From Bacillota bacterium (GTDB taxonomy: Bacteria; Bacillota; Clostridia; Christensenellales; CAG-138), in assembly GCA_023395595.1 (NCBI GenBank), contig JAEWYO010000077.1, positions 1 through 47,045 of the forward strand: a DNA stretch of 47,045 nt, in the 5' to 3' direction. The first letter of the stretch is position 1. Each line of letters opens with the position of its first letter. Both the position numbers and the translations under genes were made by a program. A model generated the notes under the pieces. That model saw only the letters and a program-made list of their open reading frames with translations. It did not search any database and was not told the origin of the DNA. Positions 29,943 through 38,325 of this stretch are shown piece by piece.

Positions 29943-31799
29943 TTAGGGAATCACGGCTTCGGGGAACGTCTCTTTCACATCATAGATGCCAACATCCCCG
30001 GGCAGGTTTGCGTGCTTCTGCATATAGGCGCGAATCTGCGGCGTACTCTCCAGAATCACAAACTTGTCATAGGTTTGAATCTGCCCCATGAATGCATCGT
30101 CCGTGAACTGGCTCACCGCGTCCACCTGAGACGCGAAGAGGAAGTAACGCCCGACATACGGCAACTCATAGCTCGTCACCTCATTGTCCTTGTCAGAGCT
30201 ATAGAATAAATACCGCGTGTCGTTGTCCGGAGCGCTCCAGTTGTCTCCTGTAACGGCGGACACCCGCGCGGGCAGCGTCTCCGGATAATCCGCGCGAATA
30301 CTGTTCATGCCGTTGAGCTCGGAGAGCAAGATCAATCCCGCCGCCATCGAGAGCGCAACTGTTGCTGCCTGATACATGTTTTTCGTCGTCAGGCTGCGGA
30401 ACGCGCGATAGTCTCGCCGGTCTCCCTGTTGCTGATAAAACGAACCCTCCGCATCCATCGTTGCGCGCATGGTGACAGCGCCGATGAAGAAGAGAATCAT
30501 ACTCGATGCATACCGCTCAAACCCCGCAAGACGTAGCGCCTCATCCAGCGGCATGGAGAGGATATACATCGCAAGAATGCCGCCATAATAGAGCACCACC
30601 GCAAGGTCAAGCAGCAGCAGTGTGCCTAACAGCTTCCATTTCTTGTGGAACACAAAACACGCAATCAGATAGCTCACGATTGCAAGCCCGTTGAAAATCA
30701 CAAAACCTAACGTCGGCAGTTGGCTCAACTGCGTTGCTGTATAGAGGAACAGCTGCACGATATAGGAGATCTGCGCGGGAGTTTTATCCAGCGCAAACGA
30801 TGAGAGCGACTGAAAATCATAACTAAACTTGCCCGCGTCGGTCGGGAATGCCGCCGCCGTATGCACATTCCAAAGGATCAGCGGCACGAGCGAGAGTGCG
30901 ATGGTAGCCAGCGCACCCCAGAAAAACGGGCGGAGCTTTGCATCCGCGTTCTGGAACTGCACCGATCGATAGAGCAAGAACACATATCCGAACAATGCGA
31001 AGAAGACACCCGTATTCTTCACGATAACGAGCAGCCCGAGCACAGGCAGCACCGCAAGGCACGCCGTAAAGAAACGCTTTCGCTCCACCAACAGCACACC
31101 GATTGCCGCAAGCGCCAGCACCGGCAGGAGGAAATCGACCAGCAGGTTGTTGATTCGGATGCTGATGTTAAAATATGCCATCGCAGAGCAGCCGAGTCCC
31201 AGCAGCGCGGAGAGCATGAACCGCTTCTGGTCGCGAATCGCGCCAAACACGGCATAAAATCCGGCAAAGAGCAAAATCGCCTGGCCGACCAGCATCACGC
31301 CTTCGCCGTTACCTACGATTTTTCCGACATAATAAAGAAACGAAGAACTGCCCAGCGGATAGCTCTTGAAGTCGATAATTGCGCTTGCCGCGTCCGGAAA
31401 CCGATCGGTGACAAGCATGTATTTCACTACAACCGCCCAATGGGAAAAATTGTCGTAATGCACAAAGAAGGTATCGATCAACGACGCGGTGATCGCGCCA
31501 AACACGGCGATGAATGCAAGATTGATCGCGCTGAGCGGCGACGTGTTGTAAGCCTGCTTGATCTTCTTGTTGAGGATAAGCGTCACCAGCAGCACGATTC
31601 CGCCGCCGAAGAGTGTATATGCCGCGTAGGAGAGCACGCCTGCAAGCCCTGCAAAATAGATGATCAGCGCTTGCGCGGAGAACACGAAGATGTAGCTTGC
31701 GCGCGCGGTGATTTTCCAGTATGCCCGCGCAACGGCTACATAGCCCACCGCGGAGAGTAAAAACGCGGTCAGTCGCAAGATGGTCAGTAACATTGCCAT
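29943..31799 (-). CDS. large polytopic membrane protein, GT-C-like, exopolysaccharide module
   Basis: This 618-residue protein has about 12-13 transmembrane helices through residue 490 and a C-terminal extracytoplasmic domain of about 120 residues. Between early helices sits HYDNFSHW (Asp116), an acidic/aromatic motif placed where GT-C glycosyltransferases keep their catalytic acid, so a lipid-linked sugar or polymer modifying enzyme is plausible (inference). It follows the BcsA-like synthase gene by 187 bases on the same strand with hairpins but no clear terminator between. It could supply, modify or export the polymer. I cannot name a family with confidence. The start has GAGGAG 12 bases upstream, slightly far. 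Confidence 0.75.
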   Translation of the reverse strand: MAMLLTILRLTAFLLSAVGYVAVARAYWKITARASYIFVFSAQALIIYFAGLAGVLSYAAYTLFGGGIVLLVTLILNKKIKQAYNTSPLSAINLAFIAVFGAITASLIDTFFVHYDNFSHWAVVVKYMLVTDRFPDAASAIIDFKSYPLGSSSFLYYVGKIVGNGEGVMLVGQAILLFAGFYAVFGAIRDQKRFMLSALLGLGCSAMAYFNISIRINNLLVDFLLPVLALAAIGVLLVERKRFFTACLAVLPVLGLLVIVKNTGVFFALFGYVFLLYRSVQFQNADAKLRPFFWGALATIALSLVPLILWNVHTAAAFPTDAGKFSYDFQSLSSFALDKTPAQISYIVQLFLYTATQLSQLPTLGFVIFNGLAIVSYLIACFVFHKKWKLLGTLLLLDLAVVLYYGGILAMYILSMPLDEALRLAGFERYASSMILFFIGAVTMRATMDAEGSFYQQQGDRRDYRAFRSLTTKNMYQAATVALSMAAGLILLSELNGMNSIRADYPETLPARVSAVTGDNWSAPDNDTRYLFYSSDKDNEVTSYELPYVGRYFLFASQVDAVSQFTDDAFMGQIQTYDKFVILESTPQIRAYMQKHANLPGDVGIYDVKETFPEAVIP

Positions 31800-31830
31800 T
31801 CGCTCGACACGCTCCTCTTCTTCAGATTGA

Positions 31831-31968
31831 CCGCGATTGAGTTAAGCATAACTCCATTCAATCGCGGACTGGTTTGATTTCGTTTCACTCAAGGAATGCC
31901 TGCATGCAGCGGCAATCCTAGCGTTTATGGAACGCAATCCCCCGTGGAATCGATCCGCGGAGGATTGC
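31831..31968 (-). repeat. two inverted repeats between the polysaccharide genes
   Basis: CCGCGATT (31831) pairs with AATCGCGG (to 31867), with GAGTTA/TAACTC nested inside. GCAATCCT (31912-31919) pairs with AGGATTGC (31961-31968). Neither has a T tract on the minus strand, so they look like intercistronic processing or stability hairpins that could set the ratio of the two products. Confidence 0.5.
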
Positions 31969-31986
31969 AAGGAATCGTTTGATGCA

Positions 31987-34296
31987 CTACATCGCCATAC
32001 GCTTTTTCGTCCGGCGGGGTTTGAGCGTGCCCTGATTGTACTCGAATATCCAATCCTCCAGGAGGGTTTGAAACGCCTTGCTGCCCGCAAGCTCTTCCCA
32101 ATTGACCACACGATAGAGCACAACGCCCGGCGTTGTCATGGGTTTGTTGGCATTCTCGAGCTCGATGCGCACGCCGGCTCGCGGCGCAAGCGTCAGTTTC
32201 TCCGCGCTCTCGCTCAACCCGCGCATCAAAGCAAACTTAAAGTTAAAGTCCACCAGCGTGCCGCTGATGCCTTCTTCAAAGCGGACAAACCGCTCCAGCT
32301 GGATGCGCGGCAGCGCACGCATTTCGGAGCGCTGGCGCTCCAAGCGCTGGCTTGCGTTGTTGACAAGGTCGTCAAACGCCGTCACCCAGATGTTCATTGA
32401 TTTCGGCAGAGAATGCTGGCGGTCATACACCAGCTGCAAATATTCCCGTGTGTCCTGCTCCGTCATGCCCGGAACGAGCTGAACATGATAGAGCCACTGG
32501 TTTCCACCGCTGGTGATGTAGACGATCTTTCCGCGCACATTTGCGCAATACTGATCGCTCTGGAGCGAAAAGTCGAGCGGCGCGTCGTCCGGCAGATAGG
32601 CGGGATGCGTCAGCGTAAAGAGGAAACCGCCTTCTGAGATATTCTTGGTTTTTGCAGAAAATCTCTTTCCGCCGTAGCTGAGCGAAACGGGAATCTCCGC
32701 CTCAAAGCGCTCGCTGGCGCGGTAAGCTTTGCGTCCCATCATGAAATAGACCGCGTACAACAGGTTGGTGATGTTCAAAATCAACCAGAACGCGATGAAG
32801 CTGCTGAAGAACAGCGCCATGCCATATTTTCCGCCGAGGTAGCGGATCAACCCTGCAATCGACATGCCGAGCATGACCAATTGCGGAATGATATACACGA
32901 GGTTGCTGTCCTGCGGTTTGCTGGTGCTCTTGTCCGTCACCTTGAATTTGAGCTGCTTGACACCGATGGTTTCAAGGAATACGGGGATGACCATAAACGG
33001 CGCAAGAATTGTGTCGATAATCTGGTTCCAGCGCTGGTTTCTTGTGTCGCTGGAGAGGCAGCGCACCGCCAGCGTATAGAAGATGTATTGCGGTCCCCAG
33101 ATCGCCATAATCTCCCAAAATGTCGTGTTAACGACCTGCAGATTAAACAGCGCAAACATGATCGGCGCAAACGTGAACACCAGCCGGCGGCCGAACGACC
33201 ACCAGTAGGAATACGAAAGCAGATAGCTAATCCGCGCGCTAAGCGAAAGGTCTTTGTTGGTGAGCATCTTCGTGTTGCGCACGGACTGGATCACGCCGCG
33301 CGCCCAGCGGATGCGCTGGGTCACCATGCTCTTGATGCTGGTCGGCGCGAGTCCGCTTGCCAACGGCCGGAGCGTGGAATAGGTCGTATACCCCTTGCTT
33401 TGAATCTTGATGCCGGTTTCAAAGTCTTCGGTGATTGTGTCCGTCGGGAACCCGCCGATCTCCTCCAGCGCTTGCCGCGCAATCACCGTGTTGCTGCCCG
33501 TATAGGCGACGGCGTTGGTGCTGTTGCGCATGACGTTGATCTCGCGCGAGAAGAAGTCCTGCTCATTGGGAATGTTCTGCTCCGCGTAAAGATTAAATTG
33601 GAAAAGGTCGGGGTTATAGAAACTCTGCGGTGTTTGGATAAAGCCGATCTTGAAGTTCGGATCAATCTCTTCCTGTGTGCGCAGCCGCCAGGAATCGCCT
33701 TCATGCCGCATCCGCGGGAGGAAGAAATACGGCACCGTCTCCATCAAAAACTCTTTGCGCGCGATCATGTCTGCATCAAAGGTTGCAACAAGAGGGGATT
33801 TTGTCTGCCGCAGGGCGTTATTGAGGTTGCCGCTCTTGGCTTCCTTGTTGTTTGCAAGCGGGAAATAACCAATGCCAAATTGCTGCGCAAGCTTTGCCAT
33901 TGCAGGACGGTTTCCATCGTCTGCAAGATAGATGTGTACCTTGCTCTTGTCTGGATAGTCCATATAGGTCAGCGCGTTTACGGTTTTATAGAGCAGCTCA
34001 ACTGGCTCGTTGTGGGTTGCGACAATCACATCCACATCCGGATACCAGCTTTTAGGAATCTCCGGCAGAGCCAGATCGACCTTGTTGGAGCGATTCTTTC
34101 GATAATAGAGTTCAAAGGTGCCGAGCGCGGAGGTAATCTCGCTCACCAGCAGCAGGATGCCGAAGATGATTGCAATGATTCCGCTCTGGAACGGCAGCGT
34201 AAAAATCGCGCGCCACAAAAGATAGATGATCGATGTGAGCGTCGCAAAAAAGAACATCGCGTTTTGAAATTTTTTATTCTGAAACAGCTTGCCCAT
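31987..34296 (-). CDS. BcsA-like processive glycosyltransferase with PilZ domain
   Basis: This 769-residue synthase has two N-terminal helices (about 12-55). A cytosolic GT2 domain follows with DDG (126-128), DAD (174-176), catalytic TED (289-291) and QRIRW (327-331). Next come membrane helices with the BcsA gating-loop motif FKVTDK (451-456), then a PilZ domain with both c-di-GMP motifs, RASER (526-530) and NISEGG (552-557). A further 145-residue C-terminal region resembles a degenerate second PilZ-type barrel. In cellulose synthase, c-di-GMP on PilZ opens the gate and the enzyme polymerises and extrudes glucan. Polymer identity is unknown here, and no BcsB, BcsC or BcsZ gene is adjacent. 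AGGAGGG precedes the ATG. Confidence 0.93.
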   Translation of the reverse strand: MGKLFQNKKFQNAMFFFATLTSIIYLLWRAIFTLPFQSGIIAIIFGILLLVSEITSALGTFELYYRKNRSNKVDLALPEIPKSWYPDVDVIVATHNEPVELLYKTVNALTYMDYPDKSKVHIYLADDGNRPAMAKLAQQFGIGYFPLANNKEAKSGNLNNALRQTKSPLVATFDADMIARKEFLMETVPYFFLPRMRHEGDSWRLRTQEEIDPNFKIGFIQTPQSFYNPDLFQFNLYAEQNIPNEQDFFSREINVMRNSTNAVAYTGSNTVIARQALEEIGGFPTDTITEDFETGIKIQSKGYTTYSTLRPLASGLAPTSIKSMVTQRIRWARGVIQSVRNTKMLTNKDLSLSARISYLLSYSYWWSFGRRLVFTFAPIMFALFNLQVVNTTFWEIMAIWGPQYIFYTLAVRCLSSDTRNQRWNQIIDTILAPFMVIPVFLETIGVKQLKFKVTDKSTSKPQDSNLVYIIPQLVMLGMSIAGLIRYLGGKYGMALFFSSFIAFWLILNITNLLYAVYFMMGRKAYRASERFEAEIPVSLSYGGKRFSAKTKNISEGGFLFTLTHPAYLPDDAPLDFSLQSDQYCANVRGKIVYITSGGNQWLYHVQLVPGMTEQDTREYLQLVYDRQHSLPKSMNIWVTAFDDLVNNASQRLERQRSEMRALPRIQLERFVRFEEGISGTLVDFNFKFALMRGLSESAEKLTLAPRAGVRIELENANKPMTTPGVVLYRVVNWEELAGSKAFQTLLEDWIFEYNQGTLKPRRTKKRMAM

Positions 34297-34331
34297 CTGT
34301 TTGCCCTCCTGTTCCTTCGATGTTCCCGAAA

Positions 34332-34359
34332 TCGTTACAATGTGACATTTTTCGTTACA
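34332..34359 (-). promoter_or_regulatory. direct repeat in the synthase leader
   Basis: TCGTTACA occurs at 34332-34339 and again at 34352-34359 (plus-strand reading), a 20-base period, between the synthase promoter and its ATG. It could be a protein site or chance. Confidence 0.3.
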
Positions 34360-34404
34360 CGGTGTTTACTCGTGCGCAAATCAATTGTATCACACTTCAA
34401 ATTC

Positions 34405-34433
34405 ATTTTAGGGTTTCTTGCCCGTCCTGTCAA
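34405..34433 (-). promoter_or_regulatory. consensus promoter of the polysaccharide synthase operon
   Basis: Minus strand: a perfect TTGACA (34428-34433), a 17-base spacer and TAAAAT (34405-34410). The leader is about 100 bases and contains no c-di-GMP riboswitch that I can see. Confidence 0.8.
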
Positions 34434-34768
34434 CGCGACATTTTTACGGAACATACGCGCAACTATCGTAGTATTTCGATGATTCTTTGCGTGCGTGCTC
34501 GTCGTCTTTTGCGTGGATCACCCTGTCACATGACTGCTGTGTCCGTATCGCCTAACCACTTTCATCGCAATCACTGCGCGGTTTGACGATTCCATCGGCT
34601 CAGGGATTCGGGAACATCTACTCAACAAATCATATTACGCCGTCACAGGAAAAACCGTGATAAACACACAATGTATTTTACCGTTATTCGCTGTTTCTTC
34701 GAGCTGTATTCATCATCGCACATGCACAGGAAATATGCAAGAAATATCACACGTTTTCGCTGTTCGCG
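34434..34768. other. non-coding stretch between divergent promoters
   Basis: This AT-richer region of about 335 bases separates the synthase promoter (minus strand) and the HD-GYP promoter (plus strand). I see no open frame with a ribosome binding site, no terminator and no convincing repeat in it. Confidence 0.5.
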
Positions 34769-34797
34769 TTGACTTTCATGTAATCACGTATTATCCT
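34769..34797 (+). promoter_or_regulatory. promoter of the PAS/HD-GYP gene
   Basis: TTGACT (34769-34774), a 17-base spacer and TATCCT (34792-34797). The leader is about 120 bases and holds the palindrome at 34885-34904. Confidence 0.5.
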
Positions 34798-34884
34798 AGT
34801 GTTATGATACCGTCATTATTGACGCTCATTGGGTGATTCAACGCATCACATCGTCCGCACAAACCATCCATTGTTGGGAACCCC

Positions 34885-34904
34885 GGTGTCACACGTGTGA
34901 AACC
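34885..34904. promoter_or_regulatory. palindrome just upstream of the HD-GYP gene
   Basis: TCACACGTGTGA (34889-34900) is a perfect 12-bp palindrome, extended on both sides to GGT..ACC with one mismatch. It ends nine bases before the AAGGAG ribosome binding site. It may be an operator for a dimeric regulator, or fold as RNA near the ribosome binding site. Confidence 0.45.
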
Positions 34905-34923
34905 TGTACACAAGGAGTGAACC

Positions 34924-36000
34924 ATGACAAAAGCCGCGCCTGATATTACGCCAGCCACGCTGGAAGCAGTGATGGACACCATACCAACACAAGTTTGGCA
35001 GATGTCCTATTCTTGCATCTATGGCCGCGTGAATGCGGCGCATGCCACGTTTTTAGGAAAACCCCGCGAGGAGATCGAGCGTCAGCCGATCGAGAGTGTG
35101 CTGCCGCAGCCGGAGGCTGCTGTTGCCATCACGCAGATTCGCAACACCTTCGAAACCCGCCGTCCGAGCGAGAGCGAGAATTGGCGGAGCGATTCCTGCG
35201 GAAAAAAGCGGCTCTTGCGCGTGGTGATGACCCCCACGCTCAATGAAACCGGTGGGGTCGCGTTCTTGAGCTGTACCGCGGAGGACATCACTGACCGTTG
35301 GGAGATTGAGCAGGAACTCTCGCTTTGCCGCGGCAGCATCGGCGACGAAGCTGCGGTCAAGTTCAACGAGTCGGCGGATGTGCTCTGGGGCGCAGTGAGT
35401 TCCCTTGTGCATCTGGCGGAGACGCAGGACGCAAACGCAAGCCTGCATCTCAAACATCTCTGCGAATCCTGCCGTGTGGTGGCGAGTGTGCTCTCCTTCA
35501 ACAGCGTCTACAGCCAGAGCCTGACCTACGACTTCATCCATCTGCTGCAACAGGCTTGCCTGCTGCACGACATCGGCAAATCGAGCATCCCGGGCAGCAT
35601 TCTCCTCAAACCCGGCAAGCTCACGCGCGAGGAGTTTGATGAGGTCAAGAAACACACCATCATCGGCATGGAAACGATTCAGCAGACGATTCCGCATCTT
35701 CAAAACAGTGTGATCTATCAAATGGCGCTGGATATCGCCCTCTCCCATCATGAGCGCTGGGATGGGAAAGGCTATCCCAACGGGCTCAAGGGTGACGATA
35801 TTCCGCTCTCCGCGCAGATCGTGGCGATTTGCGATGTCTACGATGCGCTCCGGAGTGAGCGCCCGTATAAACCCGCGCTGACGCACGAGGACAGCATGCT
35901 GGAGATGCGCCGGGAATGCGGAACGCAGTTTAACCCCGCGCTGTGCGATGCGTTCTTCCATTGCGCGGAAGAGATTCGCCATATCTACGAAATGGGCTGA
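34924..36000 (+). CDS. PAS/HD-GYP cyclic-di-GMP phosphodiesterase
   Basis: This 358-residue soluble protein has an N-terminal PAS domain (about 8-130, ending FLSCTAEDITDRW), a short coil, then an HD-GYP domain (about 150-358). His215-Asp216 sit in LLHDIGKSSIPGSILLKPG, and the GYP block is HHERWDGKGYP (275-285). The metal-binding and GYP residues are intact, so it should hydrolyse c-di-GMP to GMP or pGpG under control of a PAS ligand. No membrane segment is seen. Divergence from a PilZ-bearing synthase makes local control of that enzyme its likely purpose (inference). AAGGAG precedes the ATG, and a terminator follows. No GGDEF cyclase is in the window. Confidence 0.93.
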   Translation: MTKAAPDITPATLEAVMDTIPTQVWQMSYSCIYGRVNAAHATFLGKPREEIERQPIESVLPQPEAAVAITQIRNTFETRRPSESENWRSDSCGKKRLLRVVMTPTLNETGGVAFLSCTAEDITDRWEIEQELSLCRGSIGDEAAVKFNESADVLWGAVSSLVHLAETQDANASLHLKHLCESCRVVASVLSFNSVYSQSLTYDFIHLLQQACLLHDIGKSSIPGSILLKPGKLTREEFDEVKKHTIIGMETIQQTIPHLQNSVIYQMALDIALSHHERWDGKGYPNGLKGDDIPLSAQIVAICDVYDALRSERPYKPALTHEDSMLEMRRECGTQFNPALCDAFFHCAEEIRHIYEMG

Positions 36001-36025
36001 TCCCTCCTGCCACGCCTAAATAAAT

Positions 36026-36053
36026 AAGCCGCTGGATTTGCTCCGGCGGCTTT
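36026..36053. terminator. terminator between the HD-GYP gene and the his operon
   Basis: GCCGC-T-GGA pairs with TCC-G-GCGGC around a short loop, with TTT on the plus side and A/T-rich sequence on the other, so it can serve both convergent units. Confidence 0.75.
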
Positions 36054-36065
36054 AACGTTTTGGGT

Positions 36066-36758
36066 TCAATCACCCAGTCTTGCGTTCTTCACCTCGCTGG
36101 TGAAGCGACCGTTGGAAAGATCGGTAAAACGCACATAGAGCGAAACGCGGTTATCCGCGTCTAGCGCGCACCAAATTTCGTCTGCCAGCGATTGCGCAGT
36201 GCCTTGAATTGTGAGTTCCCGCGGTTCTCCAGCAAACGGTGGCAACGGAGTACCATCGCTTTGATAGGTATGCATCAGGTGTGCAACGTTTGCTTTCGGG
36301 TCAAAACTCCAGTATTTCCGCCGGCAATCGACCGATTCGCCTTCCTTTTTCACGATGCCGAGGGTATAGCGCCCCGTCTGCAGCACCAGCCCCGCAATGC
36401 GCGGCGTATAGTTCGGCGCGTCGGGCTCATAGCAGCGCGCGCTCATCGCATACTGAAACGAATGACCTGCCTTCAGGCTCTCGCAAACGGTCTCCGTGTG
36501 GTCTCCGTTGGTGACCACAATCGTGTCGTTGCATATGCGTATCGGCGTGTAAAATATCAACTTCGGGTCTGTCACCTTGCTCTCGTCAAACGGGAGAATC
36601 GAGAGTGTGTCCCCATCCTCGCGAAATACGCGATTTCGACTGTTATCGCTGCGCCCCGTCAGAAAATAGGCAACAACCGCCTGCCCTGCGATGCTGCCAA
36701 GCAAAATTCCCCGTCCGGGGTACGTGTTGCCGGATAATGCTTGCGCAATTGAGACCAT
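36066..36758 (-). CDS. IMP cyclohydrolase, archaeal PurO type
   Basis: This 230-residue protein matches the IMP_cyclohyd (PurO) family: GNTYPGRGILLG, TGRSDNSRNRVF, YTPIRICNDTIVVTNGDHTET and TPRIAGLVL. PurO closes the ring of formyl-AICAR to give IMP, the last purine step. The ATG at 36758 follows AGGAGG; the frame extends upstream without supporting signals. It lies 49 bases after the histidinol phosphatase gene with no terminator, so it ends the histidine operon. Histidine synthesis releases AICAR, two steps before IMP, which gives a metabolic reason for the linkage. The formylation step must be encoded elsewhere. The family is best known in archaea, and bacterial members have less certain activity. 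Confidence 0.85.
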   Translation of the reverse strand: MVSIAQALSGNTYPGRGILLGSIAGQAVVAYFLTGRSDNSRNRVFREDGDTLSILPFDESKVTDPKLIFYTPIRICNDTIVVTNGDHTETVCESLKAGHSFQYAMSARCYEPDAPNYTPRIAGLVLQTGRYTLGIVKKEGESVDCRRKYWSFDPKANVAHLMHTYQSDGTPLPPFAGEPRELTIQGTAQSLADEIWCALDADNRVSLYVRFTDLSNGRFTSEVKNARLGD

Positions 36759-36807
36759 ATGTGCCTCCTGTCCGTTTGGGTGGGTTGTGCTTCCCGCCCG
36801 GTGGTAC

Positions 36808-37638
36808 TTATACTGTTTCGTCCAACGGCACCGCGATAAATTCCATTCCGTTAAACTGCCATGCCTCGCGATAACCGCATCTGCGCGCGAGCGCTTCTGC
36901 CTGTGCAAAGCCGAACGCGACATCCTGTGTGCGGTGCGCATCCGCGCTGATGGTAATCCGTGCGCCGCGCGAGAACAGTTCTTTCAGGAGTGTCTCAGAA
37001 GGGTACGGTGTGGTGCGGTAGCCGCGCGAGATCGCGCCGGTGTTGATCTCAAATATCTTCCCTTTTGCAATCAGCGCGTCCATCGCATGTTCCGCCGCTT
37101 TTTGGAAACGCGGAGAATCGGGATTGTAGAGCTGCATTTGCTCATTGAATTTGGTTAGCAAATCAAAATGCCCGACGATATCGACTTCTTCCACCGCTGC
37201 TAGCGCTTCATACTGGCGAAAATAGGCTTCTGCCGCCGTCTCTGTGTCCCCACGAAACACGCGTTCGAGATAGCGCGCGGAATGCTCCGCCGCCGCATCC
37301 ACGCTGTATGCCTGCCCTTCCCAAAGGATATGGTGGATTGATCCGATCACATAATCATAGCCGGAGAATTCCTGTTTGGAGAGCATCTCCCATTCCGCGC
37401 CGCAATATACGTATATCATGCCGTGATATTGTTCTTTGAGCCGGCGCACGTCCGCTTTGTATTCCGGCAAGCGCTCCTGAGAGATGGTCCAACCCCAACC
37501 GTCCTCAAACGGCATCGGCGTATGCACGCTAAAACCGATGGACGCGAGTCCGGCGTTCTTTGCCGCGAGAATCATCTCTTCGAGGGTATTCTGCCCATCG
37601 TCAAAAATGCTGTGGGTGTGCAGGTTTTGCGTAAACAC
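36808..37638 (-). CDS. hisJ: histidinol-phosphatase, PHP family
   Basis: This 276-residue PHP-domain phosphatase converts histidinol phosphate to histidinol. Metal-binding motifs are in order: NLHTHSIFDDG, FSVHTPMPF, GAEWEM, IGSIHHI, VGHFDLL and the final SADAHR. This is the Bacillus HisJ-type enzyme rather than the HisB N-terminal type, which fits the single-domain HisB in the operon. The start is GTG at 37638, with GAGGAG 11 bases upstream. It lies 33 bases after hisIE. Confidence 0.93.
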   Translation of the reverse strand: MFTQNLHTHSIFDDGQNTLEEMILAAKNAGLASIGFSVHTPMPFEDGWGWTISQERLPEYKADVRRLKEQYHGMIYVYCGAEWEMLSKQEFSGYDYVIGSIHHILWEGQAYSVDAAAEHSARYLERVFRGDTETAAEAYFRQYEALAAVEEVDIVGHFDLLTKFNEQMQLYNPDSPRFQKAAEHAMDALIAKGKIFEINTGAISRGYRTTPYPSETLLKELFSRGARITISADAHRTQDVAFGFAQAEALARRCGYREAWQFNGMEFIAVPLDETV

Positions 37639-37671
37639 GATTGATTGTTCTCCTCGTTGTGTTGCTGCTCT

Positions 37672-38325
37672 CTATGCCATCTTCTCCTGCTTGACCTTGC
37701 GGTCAATCACATGGCGAGAAGCCATCTCGCGCCGGATGTCGTCCAGCTCAATGCCGGATTCGATCATCAGCACCATACAATGATACATCAAATCACCGAT
37801 TTCATAAACCGTGTTCGCTTTGTCGCGATCCTTTGCCGCGAGGATGACCTCTGTCGTTTCCTCACCCACTTTTTTCAGGATTTTATCCAGCCCTTTTTCG
37901 AAGAGATAGGTGGTGTAACTGCCTTCCTTCGGGTTCGCCTTCCTGCCGCGCAGCATTTCAAAAAGATCTTCATACGCAAATCCTGCGTCCGCCTCGCCTT
38001 CAAAGACCTGCTGGAAAAAGCAGCTCTCTGCGCCTGTATGGCAGGCGGGTCCGCTCTTTCGCACCTCGACAAGCAGCGTGTCCGCGTCGCAGTCCGCTGT
38101 GATGGATACGATCTTTTGCACGTTGCCGCTGGTTTCGCCCTTGCGCCAGAGTTCCTTCCGCGAACGCGACCAGAAGCACGTGCGCCCTTCTTCCATCGAA
38201 ATACGCAGGCTCTCTGCGTTCATATACGCCATCATGAGCACCTGCTTGGTTTCGATGTCGATCACGATTGCTGGGATCAACCCGTTTGCATCAAATTTCA
38301 GTTTGTCAATTTCCAACATATTCAA
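37672..38325 (-). CDS. hisI: phosphoribosyl-AMP cyclohydrolase / phosphoribosyl-ATP pyrophosphatase
   Basis: This 217-residue HisIE fusion carries out steps two and three of histidine synthesis. The cyclohydrolase half (about 1-115) has VLMMAYMNAESL, GRTCFWSRSRKELW and the Zn-binding cysteine/histidine region ending GPACHTGAESCFF. The pyrophosphohydrolase half (about 120-217) is the helical MazG-like type with SYTTYLFEKGLDKILKKVGEE and EIGDLMYH. The start codon overlaps the hisF stop by four bases. Confidence 0.97.
   Translation of the reverse strand: MNMLEIDKLKFDANGLIPAIVIDIETKQVLMMAYMNAESLRISMEEGRTCFWSRSRKELWRKGETSGNVQKIVSITADCDADTLLVEVRKSGPACHTGAESCFFQQVFEGEADAGFAYEDLFEMLRGRKANPKEGSYTTYLFEKGLDKILKKVGEETTEVILAAKDRDKANTVYEIGDLMYHCMVLMIESGIELDDIRREMASRHVIDRKVKQEKMA

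Noticed and set aside
34297..34404. A possible c-di-GMP riboswitch in the synthase leader.
   Set aside because: I find none of the conserved GEMM motifs or the paired helices; only an 8-base direct repeat is visible.
32881..34482. A 533-codon plus-strand frame opposite the polysaccharide synthase.
   Set aside because: It is antisense to a gene with all catalytic motifs and gives a His/Arg-rich product typical of shadow frames in GC-rich DNA.
36759..36941. An upstream extension of the PurO-like gene.
   Set aside because: It overlaps the end of the histidinol phosphatase gene in another frame; the ATG at 36758 has an AGGAGG and opens directly into the family sequence.
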